35,521 bases of DNA from an uncultured Prevotellaceae bacterium (GTDB lineage: Bacteria; Bacteroidota; Bacteroidia; Bacteroidales; Bacteroidaceae), in the NCBI GenBank assembly GCA_902782305.1, contig CACZMV010000025.1, forward strand, positions 1 to 35,521, written 5' to 3'. Shown here in pieces: positions 23,386 through 33,228 of this stretch. Position 1 is the stretch's first letter. Each line of letters begins with the position of its first letter. A program made the position numbers and the translations under genes. A model generated the notes under the pieces. The model saw nothing but the letters and a program-made list of their open reading frames with translations, had not been told where the DNA came from and made no database searches.

Positions 23386-24057
23386 TTATCTTGAAATTTG
23401 GTAAGTAATCTCATAATAGCAGGGATAGACGCTGGCCGAAGCATCGGAAGTGCCCTGTGAGTGAGGAACGATGAGATGCACCTTGGCAATCTCCTGATCG
23501 CCGGCAACGGCAGCATCAGGGCGACCTATCTTGACATAGTTGAGAGGTACGAGCCAGCCTGCAGGAACGGAGGCAGAGCCGTGATACATATACATCATGC
23601 CCGTGATGAACGAAGCAGTGATGGTGTTACCCGTGCGCACCACGCTCATCTTATCGACATAGAGCGACGTGTCGTAGGTGGAACCGTTGTAGGTGAGCCA
23701 TGCCTGGATGTCGTTGCGCAGAAGGACGGAGTCGAGCTTGATGTTCTTCTCCAAGAAACGACAAAGAATGTTGGTCGACTTGTTCTCAGCTAGCTTCTGG
23801 CCAACGCCCTTACGGACAATCTGCATGTAGACACCGTTGCGGTCGAAATAGACATACTGGTTCTTGGAAACGTCGGTGGTGCTGTCCTGTGCCACGAATT
23901 GCTGCTCGCTGATGACCTGAATGCCTTCGCGGGCAATGAAATCGTTGATGGCATCGCGCTCGGCCTCTTTCTTGTCGGCATAGGTCTCGTAATTCTCACA
24001 ACTTGTGTATGCCAAGGCGAGCACCAGGAGCAGCAGGGAATATATAATTTTCTTCAT
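23386..24057 (-). CDS. DUF4827-like lipoprotein
   Basis: A 223-residue lipoprotein: signal about 1-19, lipobox Cys20 (LAYTSCENYETYADKK). The mature domain (about 55-220) has alternating strands and short Gly/Pro turns (VPAGWLVPLNYVKIG), reminiscent of FKBP-like folds, consistent with DUF4827. No catalytic residues can be assigned. It is likely anchored in the outer membrane facing the periplasm. It sits directly upstream of glmM, a pairing whose meaning is unknown. A weak TAATTTTG element upstream (24088-24095) may be its promoter. Confidence 0.75.
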   Translation of the reverse strand: MKKIIYSLLLLVLALAYTSCENYETYADKKEAERDAINDFIAREGIQVISEQQFVAQDSTTDVSKNQYVYFDRNGVYMQIVRKGVGQKLAENKSTNILCRFLEKNIKLDSVLLRNDIQAWLTYNGSTYDTSLYVDKMSVVRTGNTITASFITGMMYMYHGSASVPAGWLVPLNYVKIGRPDAAVAGDQEIAKVHLIVPHSQGTSDASASVYPCYYEITYQISR

Positions 24058-24148
24058 CTTTCTAAGTCAATGTTTCAATTTCGGGCACAAAATTACAAAA
24101 TAATTATCAATTTTCGGTTGTCTGCGCGCAATTATCCGCGTTTTTAGC

Positions 24149-25183
24149 CTACTTTAACGTGTCAGCAAAGGCAACGATGGCCTGACGGGCAATTTCGACA
24201 GCCTCATCGATGCTGCAATTGAGTCGTCCGCCAGAGGCATTCAGATGACCTCCACCATTGAAGAACCGTTCGGCTACGAGGTTGCAGGGGAAATCGTCGA
24301 CAGAGCGCAGCGACACCCATACAAGGTTGGGTTTCTCCGTATCCTCGCGCAGGGAGATAGAGAGCTTAAGGCCCTTGATTTGCTGGGGAATATTGACCAG
24401 CCCCTCGGCATCACCCTTGATGAAGTTGAAGCGTTTCTGCTCGTCGCGCGTAATGGCATAGTAAGAGGCATGGTACTCGGGCAGATAGACCAGCTTCTCG
24501 TACATGACATAGCCCATGAGGCGGATGCGGTCGTAAGAATAGTTGTGATAGACGTTGCGATAGATCTTGTCCTTGTCGATGTGCTTGGTGAGCAACTCGC
24601 CGATGATGAAGAATATCTCAGGACGGGTGCTATTGAAGGTAAAGCCACCCGTATCGGTCATCATGCCGCAATAGACGGGAATGGCAAAGGCTTTGCCAAG
24701 TTCGGGAAAACCACCCAACTGCCACACCACGCGGAATACCAGTTCACTAGCGCTGGAGGCCTCGGGCTGCGAGATGACGAGGTCGGCATCAACATCGGGT
24801 TTCAAGTGATGGTCGATGAGTATCTTGCGGGCAGGACTGGACACCAGCGCAGGCTCCATATCCTCGACACGACTGGGGGTGTTGAAGTCGAGACAGACAA
24901 TGAGGTCGGCTATCTTGAACAGCATGTCGCACTTGCCGGGATGCTTGTCGTAGCGCACTATCTTCTCGCTGTTGGGCAACCAGTGAAGGAAGTCGGGATA
25001 CTGGTCGGGCACGACAACGGTAACATCCTTGCCACGCTGACGAAGATACTCAGCCATGCCCAGAGAAGAACCGATAGCATCGCCATCGGGACTCTTATGG
25101 CAAACCACCAGGACGGACTGAGCAGTAGAAATCAGCTGGTCCATCTGGGCCAGCTGATCGGAAGTCATGATATCTATATTCAT
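24149..25183 (-). CDS. DHH-family phosphoesterase, NrnA-like (nano-RNase / pAp phosphatase)
   Basis: Degrades 2-5 nt RNA fragments and/or dephosphorylates pAp. A 344-residue protein with the DHH domain: SPDGDAIGSS (31-40), LDFNTPSR with Asp99, and the DHH triad at 124-126 (ILIDHHLKPD). The DHHA1 domain ends with GGGHLNASGG. All metal ligands are in place. The start codon directly abuts the stop of the upstream nucleotidyltransferase (TAA then ATG), so the two are translationally coupled. Which substrate dominates cannot be read from sequence. Confidence 0.92.
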   Translation of the reverse strand: MNIDIMTSDQLAQMDQLISTAQSVLVVCHKSPDGDAIGSSLGMAEYLRQRGKDVTVVVPDQYPDFLHWLPNSEKIVRYDKHPGKCDMLFKIADLIVCLDFNTPSRVEDMEPALVSSPARKILIDHHLKPDVDADLVISQPEASSASELVFRVVWQLGGFPELGKAFAIPVYCGMMTDTGGFTFNSTRPEIFFIIGELLTKHIDKDKIYRNVYHNYSYDRIRLMGYVMYEKLVYLPEYHASYYAITRDEQKRFNFIKGDAEGLVNIPQQIKGLKLSISLREDTEKPNLVWVSLRSVDDFPCNLVAERFFNGGGHLNASGGRLNCSIDEAVEIARQAIVAFADTLK

Positions 25184-26095
25184 TTAGAAAAGCTTGTTGG
25201 GGTAAACGCCCTCGTCGACCAACTTCTGGATGCGGTCAACGGTGCCCTGACGATCGGCAGCATAGGTCACACCGAACCACTTGGAGGTGGTGTCGAGCAC
25301 TTCGCAGGTAGCGGTGCCTTCGGTGATGAGCTTGTTGACCATCAAGGGGATAAAGAACTCGGCCTTCAGGTTCTGCATGTTCTTCGGGTCAGAGAGGAAC
25401 TCCTTGAAATACTCCTCTGAATACTCGAAATAATCGGGGGTGAAGCCCCATACGTTCATGGAAACGGGGGCATTCTCATCGAGAGCCTGCCACTCGCCCT
25501 GCTCGTCCTTGAACTTGATGACACCATCCATGCGCAGAATCTCGGTGCGCTCTACGACATCGGTAAGATGGCGATTGTTGTCGTAAGAGCATACGCCACG
25601 AGCCACAGAACCGTTCTCGCTGAGGGTGTTGCATACGCGGAAACCTACCATAGCATACTGGTTCTTGGCGCCCTCGGGCAGCGAGCTCAGGAACTTGCCA
25701 ATCTGCATGAAGCAGTCGCGACCATAGAAGTCGTCGCAGTTGATGACGCAGAAAGGCTCCTTGATAACGTCCTTACCCATGAGCACAGCATGATTGGTGC
25801 CCCAAGGCTTCTGACGACCCTCGGGAACAGAGAATCCTGCGGGCAGTGCGTCGAGTGCCTGGAAACAGAGCTCACACTGCACCTTGCCCTCGTACTTAGA
25901 GAGAATCTGGGTGCGGAACTGCTCTTCGAAATCCTTGCGGATAACCCATACTATCTTACCAAAACCTGCCTGAATAGCGTCGTAGATACTATAATCCATG
26001 ATGGTCTCGCCATTGGGGCCCAGACCGTCGAGCTGCTTCAAGCCACCATAGCGGCTACCCATACCGGCAGCTAAGAGAAATAATGTTGGTTTCAT
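25184..26095 (-). CDS. Sugar-phosphate nucleotidyltransferase family protein
   Basis: A 303-residue NTP-transferase. The N-terminal LLAAGMGSRYGGLKQLDGLG is the nucleotide-binding glycine-rich loop, and the metal-binding region is FCVINCDDFYGRD near residue 118. The protein lacks the left-handed beta-helix of GlmU. Donor and sugar are unknown; GlcNAc- or glucose-1-phosphate-type substrates are plausible. The ATG at 26095 is used because it begins the conserved fold; an upstream in-frame ATG at 26146 would run into the promoter element at 26144-26151. It is coupled to the NrnA-like gene. Confidence 0.85.
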   Translation of the reverse strand: MKPTLFLLAAGMGSRYGGLKQLDGLGPNGETIMDYSIYDAIQAGFGKIVWVIRKDFEEQFRTQILSKYEGKVQCELCFQALDALPAGFSVPEGRQKPWGTNHAVLMGKDVIKEPFCVINCDDFYGRDCFMQIGKFLSSLPEGAKNQYAMVGFRVCNTLSENGSVARGVCSYDNNRHLTDVVERTEILRMDGVIKFKDEQGEWQALDENAPVSMNVWGFTPDYFEYSEEYFKEFLSDPKNMQNLKAEFFIPLMVNKLITEGTATCEVLDTTSKWFGVTYAADRQGTVDRIQKLVDEGVYPNKLF

Positions 26096-26143
26096 AATGT
26101 CTAAATATGTTATTTCATTTATAATATCACGTGTTACAGCATG

Positions 26144-26151
26144 CAAAAGTA
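26144..26151 (-). promoter_or_regulatory. -7 element before the nucleotidyltransferase gene
   Basis: Minus-strand TACTTTTG at about 48 nt from the ATG. No exact -33 TTTG is seen. Confidence 0.5.
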
Positions 26152-26195
26152 CGAAAAATATCTCAGTTTCGTGAACTTTTTACGACTCTTTAACC

Positions 26196-28592
26196 TTAGA
26201 AGGGATAGCCGATGGCGAAATGGAGGGTTTGATAATCCTTGAAGCTATTGTTGTTGAAATAGCCCGACTTGCCCGTATCGAAAGGCATGTGCAGACCGAT
26301 ACCCCAGTCGAGTCGAAGGATGAGGAAATCGAGGTCGTAACGCAGTCCGATGCCGGTGTTCAACGCCAAATCGTTGAAGAAACGGCTAAACGAGAACTTG
26401 GAATCGGCAAATTTCCTACGGGCGTCTTCATCGTCATAATCCTCGTCGAAGTTCCAGACATTACCGGCATCGAAGAAGAAGGCGCCCTGAAGACTGCCAA
26501 ACAGCTGACAACGGTATTCGAGGTTGCACACAAACTTGATATCGCCATTCTGCATCAGGTAGGAGATGACCTTATCGCCATAGCCCGGGAAACGACCTGG
26601 ACCTACGCCACGAACAGGGAAAGCACGAAGGCTGTTGGCTCCACCCACATAGAACATCTCGGAATTGGGCAACCAGTCGCTATTGCCATAGGCATAGATG
26701 AATCCGGCATTGACATGGCCCACGAGACGAGAACGGCTGTTGATTGTCCACGTCTTGGTGAAGTCGGTCTCGAGCTTCACAAACTGGGAATAGGGATTCT
26801 TGAAGAGTTCCTTGTCCTTATCGTTCCAACCCTTGCCTGCAGCCAGCATGGCCAGCGAGACGACGTTGCCCGATTCGGCAAGGGTGGTTTCCCAGCGGAT
26901 GGGGTTCAGCAGATTGGCAGGGCTGGTATAGGTATAGGTATAGCGCATCTGCGGGACAAAGTAGTCCTGCATGGTGACAGCCAGATAGGGATTCTTCTTC
27001 ACAATGGAGTCGAAGGCTGCCGTATGGCTGTTCATGAACTGATACTTAACCGTAACGGGCGAGAACTCATGCCGGCTCTGCGCGGAGGTCTGCCAACGGT
27101 AGGTCCACTCGCCTGCCACCACATGCATCTTGTAATAGCTGGGACGATAGATGACATTGGAAGAAACCTTGGCAAGCGTAGAGGGGGTGGAATAGAAGCG
27201 ACGACGACGGATGATGCGCCCCTGCTTGTCGCGACGGATGCGGTTGCCACCGTAGAAGGGAGCAATGATGCGGGGAAATTCGACAGAGGCATCGATACCA
27301 TACTCGTAATTGTTCATGCTGGAACCCTGGCTGGTAGCCCACTCGTAAGAGCCATGCAGATTGACGTCAATCTTCTCGCCACCACGGAAGGCATTGCGAC
27401 GGGTGATACCGGTACGGAGCTCAGGACCCATGCGTCCGATGGTGCGGGCATTGAAATTGGTCTCGATGTAGAAGTCCCACGGCTTGTCGAAAGTGCAGTT
27501 CAGCGTCAGGTCGAGGGTGTCGCAAGCAGCGGTGGTATCACGAGGTGCAAACTTGAGTTCGGTCATGGAGAACAAGCCCATCGCATTGATCTTGCTAATA
27601 GACTCGAGATAGTCGTTATAGCTGTAGAGCTGACGAGGGCGCAACTTCATATCGGCCATGAGCACACGGGGACGGATGGGTGGTTTATCGCCCGAGAAGC
27701 GGATGGTGAAATAGCGACCGCGGAACGAATCGGTGGGCTGTTCCATAAAGGATTTGCGCATGTTGATGTTGACACGTCCGATATACCATTGGTGCTTGGC
27801 AGCCTCGGGCGCATCGTTGGCCAACTGGAAGCGCAACTGTGCCTTTCCGTCCACCTTGAAGGTGTCGGCAAGATAGGAGGCATAGTCAGGCTGGAAATAG
27901 CAATAGCCATTGTTGCGCAACAGAGTATAGATACGATTGCGCTCAGCATCGAGATTGGAAAGCACGAAGGGGTCGCCCCTATGAATGAGGGCATCGGAAA
28001 GGGTGCTGTGAATCAGACTGTCAGCATGGGCAGGAAATCCGAAATAGCCCACGCTGTCGAGCATATAGAGTCGTCCCGGGTGAACGGTGTATTTAATCTT
28101 CGCGGTCTTGGGATTCTTCTGGGTGATGGTCTCATAACTGACTTGTCCGTTGAAATAGCCGTGGTTGCGCAACACACTACGAGCCACCATGGAGCGCAAC
28201 TCTGGATTGACCCACGACATGAGCACAGGCTGTTTGCCGAAAGACTTGGTCATCCACTTGGCAAAACCACTATTCTTATCAGCATACTGGTTCCAGATGC
28301 TGACACCAAACGAGAAGGGCAAGCGGTGGTAACTGCTTCCGAACAAGGAACCGTTGGGGGCTGTGGCCAAAGCGGCTTCCACCTCCTTCTGGGTGTTTGT
28401 AAAGTTATCGTTTGGCTCATAGTCCTCATAGGCTATCTTCTCCAGTCCCGTAAAGAGCTTGTCGCCCTCGGGAATGTTCTTCGTCATGGAACAGGAAGTG
28501 AGCGCAAGCAAGAAGGCAAAAAGGCAAAAGGGCAAAAGGATTGTTGCCTTCTCCTGCCTTAATCGTTGCTGATATTTTATTGCATCCTTCAT
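26196..28592 (-). CDS. tamL: TamA-like outer-membrane lipoprotein (TamL)
   Basis: The Bacteroidota partner of TamB in outer-membrane assembly. A 798-residue protein with a lipoprotein signal (about 15-33) and lipobox Cys34 (ALTSCSMTKNIPEGDKL), then POTRA-like repeats (about 40-400), then a BamA/Omp85-type barrel (about 400-798) ending in Phe (LHFAIGYPF). Conserved barrel signals such as GGANSLRAFPVRGVGPG are visible. The hydrophobic core of the signal peptide (LLPFCLFAFLLA) is encoded by four 8-bp repeats (28508-28539). It follows tamB after 13 bp on the same strand, as expected for the pair. Confidence 0.9.
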   Translation of the reverse strand: MKDAIKYQQRLRQEKATILLPFCLFAFLLALTSCSMTKNIPEGDKLFTGLEKIAYEDYEPNDNFTNTQKEVEAALATAPNGSLFGSSYHRLPFSFGVSIWNQYADKNSGFAKWMTKSFGKQPVLMSWVNPELRSMVARSVLRNHGYFNGQVSYETITQKNPKTAKIKYTVHPGRLYMLDSVGYFGFPAHADSLIHSTLSDALIHRGDPFVLSNLDAERNRIYTLLRNNGYCYFQPDYASYLADTFKVDGKAQLRFQLANDAPEAAKHQWYIGRVNINMRKSFMEQPTDSFRGRYFTIRFSGDKPPIRPRVLMADMKLRPRQLYSYNDYLESISKINAMGLFSMTELKFAPRDTTAACDTLDLTLNCTFDKPWDFYIETNFNARTIGRMGPELRTGITRRNAFRGGEKIDVNLHGSYEWATSQGSSMNNYEYGIDASVEFPRIIAPFYGGNRIRRDKQGRIIRRRRFYSTPSTLAKVSSNVIYRPSYYKMHVVAGEWTYRWQTSAQSRHEFSPVTVKYQFMNSHTAAFDSIVKKNPYLAVTMQDYFVPQMRYTYTYTSPANLLNPIRWETTLAESGNVVSLAMLAAGKGWNDKDKELFKNPYSQFVKLETDFTKTWTINSRSRLVGHVNAGFIYAYGNSDWLPNSEMFYVGGANSLRAFPVRGVGPGRFPGYGDKVISYLMQNGDIKFVCNLEYRCQLFGSLQGAFFFDAGNVWNFDEDYDDEDARRKFADSKFSFSRFFNDLALNTGIGLRYDLDFLILRLDWGIGLHMPFDTGKSGYFNNNSFKDYQTLHFAIGYPF
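28508..28539. repeat. 8-bp tandem repeat inside the TamL signal-peptide code
   Basis: Four units of GCAAAAGG type (28508, 28516, 28524, 28532). Each 8-bp shift changes frame, but the minus-strand reading stays hydrophobic. Confidence 0.8.
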
Positions 28593-28605
28593 TTCTTTGC
28601 TGTTT

Positions 28606-31600
28606 TTACCTTTTTACTTTTATCGAGTCGGTCTTCACGCTGTCACGCGGCGTGGTAAGCGGTCTGCGCATCATGGGGGTAGTATCCTTGAAGCGGAAGA
28701 TGTCAGTGAAACGCTGCAGACGGCGACGCCAGATAAAGCCTCCACCATATTTCTGGGTATAGCCATCGAGCCAGTCGTAGGCATTGTTCTGGAAGAAGAG
28801 CGAGAGATACTTGTTGGCAGAATCGTCCAAACGGTATTCCAGACTGACATTATCGAAGAACGAGCTATTGCGCTGTTGCAACTCGGCACCAGACGATACC
28901 ATGCCACCTATGGTGACCTTCAACCGGTTGTTGAGGAAGCGCTTGGCAAACTTGAACGAATAGTCGGTATGGGTCTGACCCGTGCCATCGAGCGTCTGAT
29001 CGACACCGAAAGAGAGGTCAAGGGTGCGCAGGGCATTGCCCGTGATGCTGCTGATCTCGCTATTGAGGAATGAGCTCAGGGCGGAGTTCATGGAGAAGGG
29101 CTGGGTATTGCCATCAGCCAGATACATACCCGTAGTCAGCATGGTAACTGCCAACTTGCCTCGCTGCTCGACACCCAGGGATTGCAACTCGCTATGCAAC
29201 TGCATATCTTCAGGAGCATCGAGGATAAACTCCAGTCCCATGTCGTTCAGGGTCTTGGTGATGACGACGCCACAATCGAAATCGACACTGCGCCCTACCC
29301 CATTGCTGCCCGATACGGTAGCTTTCGTACGCTCGGTAGCAGTAATGTTCAGCGTAGGATTCATCGGGTCGCCCGTAAACTCGATATAAGAGCCATTCTG
29401 GATGGTAAACGTCTTCAGCGGAATGACGGGCAACGAGTATTTCATCTCGCCATTGGAGAGGGTATAACGACCCGTGAGACGAAGGTTGTCGGCAGGACTA
29501 TAGGACATGCGCAACGTACCACCACCCATAAGGTCGATGAAGTTGGAATGGTCGGCATTGAGGTAGGCCATGATATGGGCTCCGTTAGATACTTCAAGGG
29601 TCATATCCATCGTGAATCCAGTGAGCGAAGGACGCGTAACAACTACTTGAGTAGTATCACTAAAGTCCTTAAACTTCACCAAGTTATCTAATTGGTTGTC
29701 GGTAGTCAAAGGGGTGTCGCGAAGGATGTAAGCCATATCCGTAGTACCCAGCACTTCCAGTCGTCCGCGCATGTTCAGATTGTCGGCAGGACCACGCATC
29801 GAGGCAAAGACGTTGACGAAGGCCTTGCCATAGGCTATGCTGTGCGGATTCTCCTTGGCACCGATAACTTGGAAGTTACGGGCTCGCATGCGCACATCAA
29901 TCATCATACGGTCGAGGTCGGAGAAATCGACAGAGCCTTGAATGTTCAACGGATTCTCGTTATAGGAATAGAGGGTGAAGTTGTCGAGCAACAGCTTGGA
30001 GTCGACAACGCGCACTGGGTCGTTGTCGAAACGGAGGGTCACTCCATAGGGCACACTCTCCACATAAGAGGAATCGAGGTAGATTTCGCCATTGACATGG
30101 GGGCGAGACAAAGAACCGTGAACGGTCATCTCGCCATCTGCATAGCCCTGCAAGCCAAACAGATGATCGGGAACGAAACCATTGACAATGTTCAAGGGCA
30201 GGTGCATCAGCTTCAAATCGGCATCGAGCGAACCTTGGCCTACATCGAAATAGGTACCCGACAAGAGACCTATCTCCATATCGTCCTTCATCAGACGGGC
30301 TTCTACGGCATGGGCGGAATCGCCTTTCTGCAGATAGAGCAGTTCGGTGCTGACATTGCCGATAGGACTACGCTCGTAGGTCATATTGCGAACGGCCATA
30401 TCGCTGGCTACGGAGATATGTCCCTGGGCATCCTGCACCACGTGATAGTCGCCTTGCAGCATACCGGTCATGCGGGGCATATAGGGGATAACAGAGGTCA
30501 CCTCGTCCAGATTGAATTTGTTCAAGCTGATGGTGATGTCCTGCAGAGCGGTTGGGTCGCTGTCCGTGGTATAGATCTTCACACCCATGCCGTCCTCAGC
30601 CAACAAGTCCACATTGGCTTTCACCTTCTTATCATTGCCCAGGAACAGATAGTTGTCGGGGTTCAACTTGAAGAGCTTATAGCCCAAGGTGGGCGTTTCA
30701 GGCACAAGACGGAAATGAAGTCCGCTATCCAGCATCTCAGCCTGAGCACCAATGCGGGCACCCATCTTATTGTCAGCATCGTAATAGCGCACACCAAAGG
30801 TGGCTCCACGCTCTTGCAGCACGCCATCGAAGAGGGCATTGAACACGAACTGCGGATTGCGCTTGTTGTTGCGAATCTGTCCTCCGAACGAGAGGCGTTC
30901 CTTACGTTGGGTCAAGCGGAAATTGATGGTGTCCAGACGTATATCGTCGTAGGTGAGCGAATGGACATAGCCATTGCCGTTGACACCCGTAGCAGGCGAG
31001 GTGTCCATATCGAACAGCAACTGCATGAAGTCGACATCCTGGCTCTTCAGGATGGTTACCAACGGATTCTCGCGCTTGCTCTCCACATGTATCTTCAGGG
31101 TGGGCAGCAATCGGCGCAGAGCGGGCTGGTCGATAATATTCTTGGCATATTGGGCACTGGCACTATCGCTGAACACCGTGATTTGCTTCAGCAGCTGTTC
31201 ATAATTGCCACTACCATCCACCTTCACAATGAAGTCGCCACTCTGTAGTCGCAGGATGGTGGTATCATTGGTGGTGTTGATATGCAGTCCGACAAATTCG
31301 GAACGGAGCGTCTTGACAGAGTCCTTAACGGTAATGTCACTAATCAGTCCACTGACATAGTGGGTCATCTTCATGTCGGACGTAACGTCCACATGTCCGC
31401 AAAGGCCGATAGCCAGAGGCTTATCCACGAGTCTCATCTTATAGAGGTCGATGCCATTCAAATCTGTTGTTATGGTGGCATTCAACTTCTTCGTGTTCAG
31501 CAGGGCATCAACGTTGATTTTTCCGTTAATGAGCGGGTTACGACTATCGATGTCTGCCAGCGCATGTCCGTTCTGGACATTGGCCACCACATCCATATTG

Positions 31601-33222
31601 TCCAGATTCCAATGTCCGTAGCGCAGACGTTGTATCTTGGCATCTGCCATCAGACGGGTGCGGGGCGATAGGAAGTCGGTACCCTGCCCTTTCACGTTGA
31701 TATCGGCCGTAACGGTATAGATGAAATCGCGAGGCATGAAGTGGTTGACGTTCAGATTGCTGACGTTCACCTTGGCATCATAGCTCATCAGGTCGGCATT
31801 AAACTGTCCCTGCAACTTCAACGTGCCCTTGCCTTCCTGAGCCACGACATCGGCGATATAATTGGCGCCATTGGCCTTCACGCGCCCTGAGAGGCTCATT
31901 CCGTTGGGGATGCGATAGTCGCGCTGCATGTCACGAGGCAGCATGGCCATCAAGAAGCCCAGATTCTGACCTTGTGCCTTGAACTGCACATCGGCACGCA
32001 ACTGCTTGGGGTCGTCCAAACGGTCAGCATATCCTGTAGCGGTAATGTGGAAGGCACTAGGCAGCGTGATGTCTAAATCGGTAAACTCCATGTGCTGCAT
32101 ATTGCCCTTAACGGCACCACGAAGGGTTAGCGACTCATTGGGCCAACGGTCACGGAAGGCCTGGGGCATAGTGGCCATAAAGGGCATCAGGTCTTTCTTG
32201 CTCACCTGGGCATTCATGCGCAGACTTAACGATTCGGTAGCCATCGGATTCATCAGGTCTAACGGCATATCCATCTCTACCTCGATTTCGGAATCGGGAG
32301 TCTTCAAGCGGAACTTCGGCAGACGAAGACTTCCGTTCTCCATCACCACCGGACCGGCAAGGTCGGTAATCTGCAACCCACTCTTTTCCTTCAAGGCCAC
32401 ATTGCGCAATTGCAGGCGAAGCGTGGGGTCGTGGTAATAGATGGAGTCAATACCGATGCTGATATCGGTCAGGTCTATATGGTTATAGTCCAGTCCTTCA
32501 ATGTGGGGCAGGAAATTCTGGTCGTATTGTAAGGCACCGTTTATCCAGTCGGCACTGGCTACGGTGTAGGTTTCTTGCTCAAGGTCTATCATCGCCTCAC
32601 GGACCGTCAGTGTACCGATATGGGTTTTCACACTCATGGTATCGCCCGGCATGTGGAGCACGATGTCTGAACGATGAATCTTTGCTTCGTCCAAATGTAT
32701 CTTCCAATGGTTCTCTGACTGGGTGGTGTCTTCGGGTACGGAATCGTTCAGGGCAATGTCCAACTGGGCATCTTCCAAACGGGCACCGTTCAGCATCACG
32801 GTCTCGTTTTTCAGGTCTATGCAGTCGCTCTTTAAGAAGAGTCTTCCAAACTTACCTTTTACTTTAGCGGCATCTACGAACCCGTTAGTATTCAGGGAGG
32901 TATTGTTAATTTCTAATTGATTAATAGCCACCTTGCTATTGAACAAAGGCAACAGCTGAACGTCAACTACCAGACGTTCTACATCGGCGATGGTATCTGG
33001 TTGATGGATGACCTTCACATCGTCCACACCCAGGTTGAGGGGGAACGAAAGGTCTACATGGCCTACGGTGATGTCCATACCGGTCTGCTCGGAGGCGTAA
33101 GCAGCCACCTTATCAACCATCCAATTCTGCACAGGGGGCAGATAAAGCAGGATGGTGAGCAGGATAAACAGCAGGACTGGGCTCAGCAGAATGCCCAATA
33201 TCCACCATAATGCCTTTTTCAT
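28606..33222 (-). CDS. tamB: Translocation and assembly module protein TamB
   Basis: A very large (1538 aa) envelope-spanning protein of the AsmA-like/TamB group, thought to form a hydrophobic groove carrying lipid or protein between membranes. An N-terminal signal anchor lies at about 4-28 (ALWWILGILLSPVLLFILLT). The body is a long series of beta strands, and the C-terminal TamB/DUF490 domain is at about 1150-1500 (NLRLTGRYTLSNGEMKYSLP; LNITATERTKATVSG). The start lies 6 bp from the pseudouridine synthase stop, and tamL follows. The gene appears intact, with no frameshift. Confidence 0.92.
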   Translation of the reverse strand: MKKALWWILGILLSPVLLFILLTILLYLPPVQNWMVDKVAAYASEQTGMDITVGHVDLSFPLNLGVDDVKVIHQPDTIADVERLVVDVQLLPLFNSKVAINQLEINNTSLNTNGFVDAAKVKGKFGRLFLKSDCIDLKNETVMLNGARLEDAQLDIALNDSVPEDTTQSENHWKIHLDEAKIHRSDIVLHMPGDTMSVKTHIGTLTVREAMIDLEQETYTVASADWINGALQYDQNFLPHIEGLDYNHIDLTDISIGIDSIYYHDPTLRLQLRNVALKEKSGLQITDLAGPVVMENGSLRLPKFRLKTPDSEIEVEMDMPLDLMNPMATESLSLRMNAQVSKKDLMPFMATMPQAFRDRWPNESLTLRGAVKGNMQHMEFTDLDITLPSAFHITATGYADRLDDPKQLRADVQFKAQGQNLGFLMAMLPRDMQRDYRIPNGMSLSGRVKANGANYIADVVAQEGKGTLKLQGQFNADLMSYDAKVNVSNLNVNHFMPRDFIYTVTADINVKGQGTDFLSPRTRLMADAKIQRLRYGHWNLDNMDVVANVQNGHALADIDSRNPLINGKINVDALLNTKKLNATITTDLNGIDLYKMRLVDKPLAIGLCGHVDVTSDMKMTHYVSGLISDITVKDSVKTLRSEFVGLHINTTNDTTILRLQSGDFIVKVDGSGNYEQLLKQITVFSDSASAQYAKNIIDQPALRRLLPTLKIHVESKRENPLVTILKSQDVDFMQLLFDMDTSPATGVNGNGYVHSLTYDDIRLDTINFRLTQRKERLSFGGQIRNNKRNPQFVFNALFDGVLQERGATFGVRYYDADNKMGARIGAQAEMLDSGLHFRLVPETPTLGYKLFKLNPDNYLFLGNDKKVKANVDLLAEDGMGVKIYTTDSDPTALQDITISLNKFNLDEVTSVIPYMPRMTGMLQGDYHVVQDAQGHISVASDMAVRNMTYERSPIGNVSTELLYLQKGDSAHAVEARLMKDDMEIGLLSGTYFDVGQGSLDADLKLMHLPLNIVNGFVPDHLFGLQGYADGEMTVHGSLSRPHVNGEIYLDSSYVESVPYGVTLRFDNDPVRVVDSKLLLDNFTLYSYNENPLNIQGSVDFSDLDRMMIDVRMRARNFQVIGAKENPHSIAYGKAFVNVFASMRGPADNLNMRGRLEVLGTTDMAYILRDTPLTTDNQLDNLVKFKDFSDTTQVVVTRPSLTGFTMDMTLEVSNGAHIMAYLNADHSNFIDLMGGGTLRMSYSPADNLRLTGRYTLSNGEMKYSLPVIPLKTFTIQNGSYIEFTGDPMNPTLNITATERTKATVSGSNGVGRSVDFDCGVVITKTLNDMGLEFILDAPEDMQLHSELQSLGVEQRGKLAVTMLTTGMYLADGNTQPFSMNSALSSFLNSEISSITGNALRTLDLSFGVDQTLDGTGQTHTDYSFKFAKRFLNNRLKVTIGGMVSSGAELQQRNSSFFDNVSLEYRLDDSANKYLSLFFQNNAYDWLDGYTQKYGGGFIWRRRLQRFTDIFRFKDTTPMMRRPLTTPRDSVKTDSIKVKR

Positions 33223-33228
33223 ACTATA

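Noticed and set aside
26220-28562. Very long open frame on the plus strand opposite tamL
   Set aside because: It mirrors the tamL reading frame and lacks any recognisable domain. It is explained by codon bias. Similar antisense frames opposite tamB, glmM, aldA, the NrnA-like gene and the beta-helix lipoprotein were rejected for the same reason.
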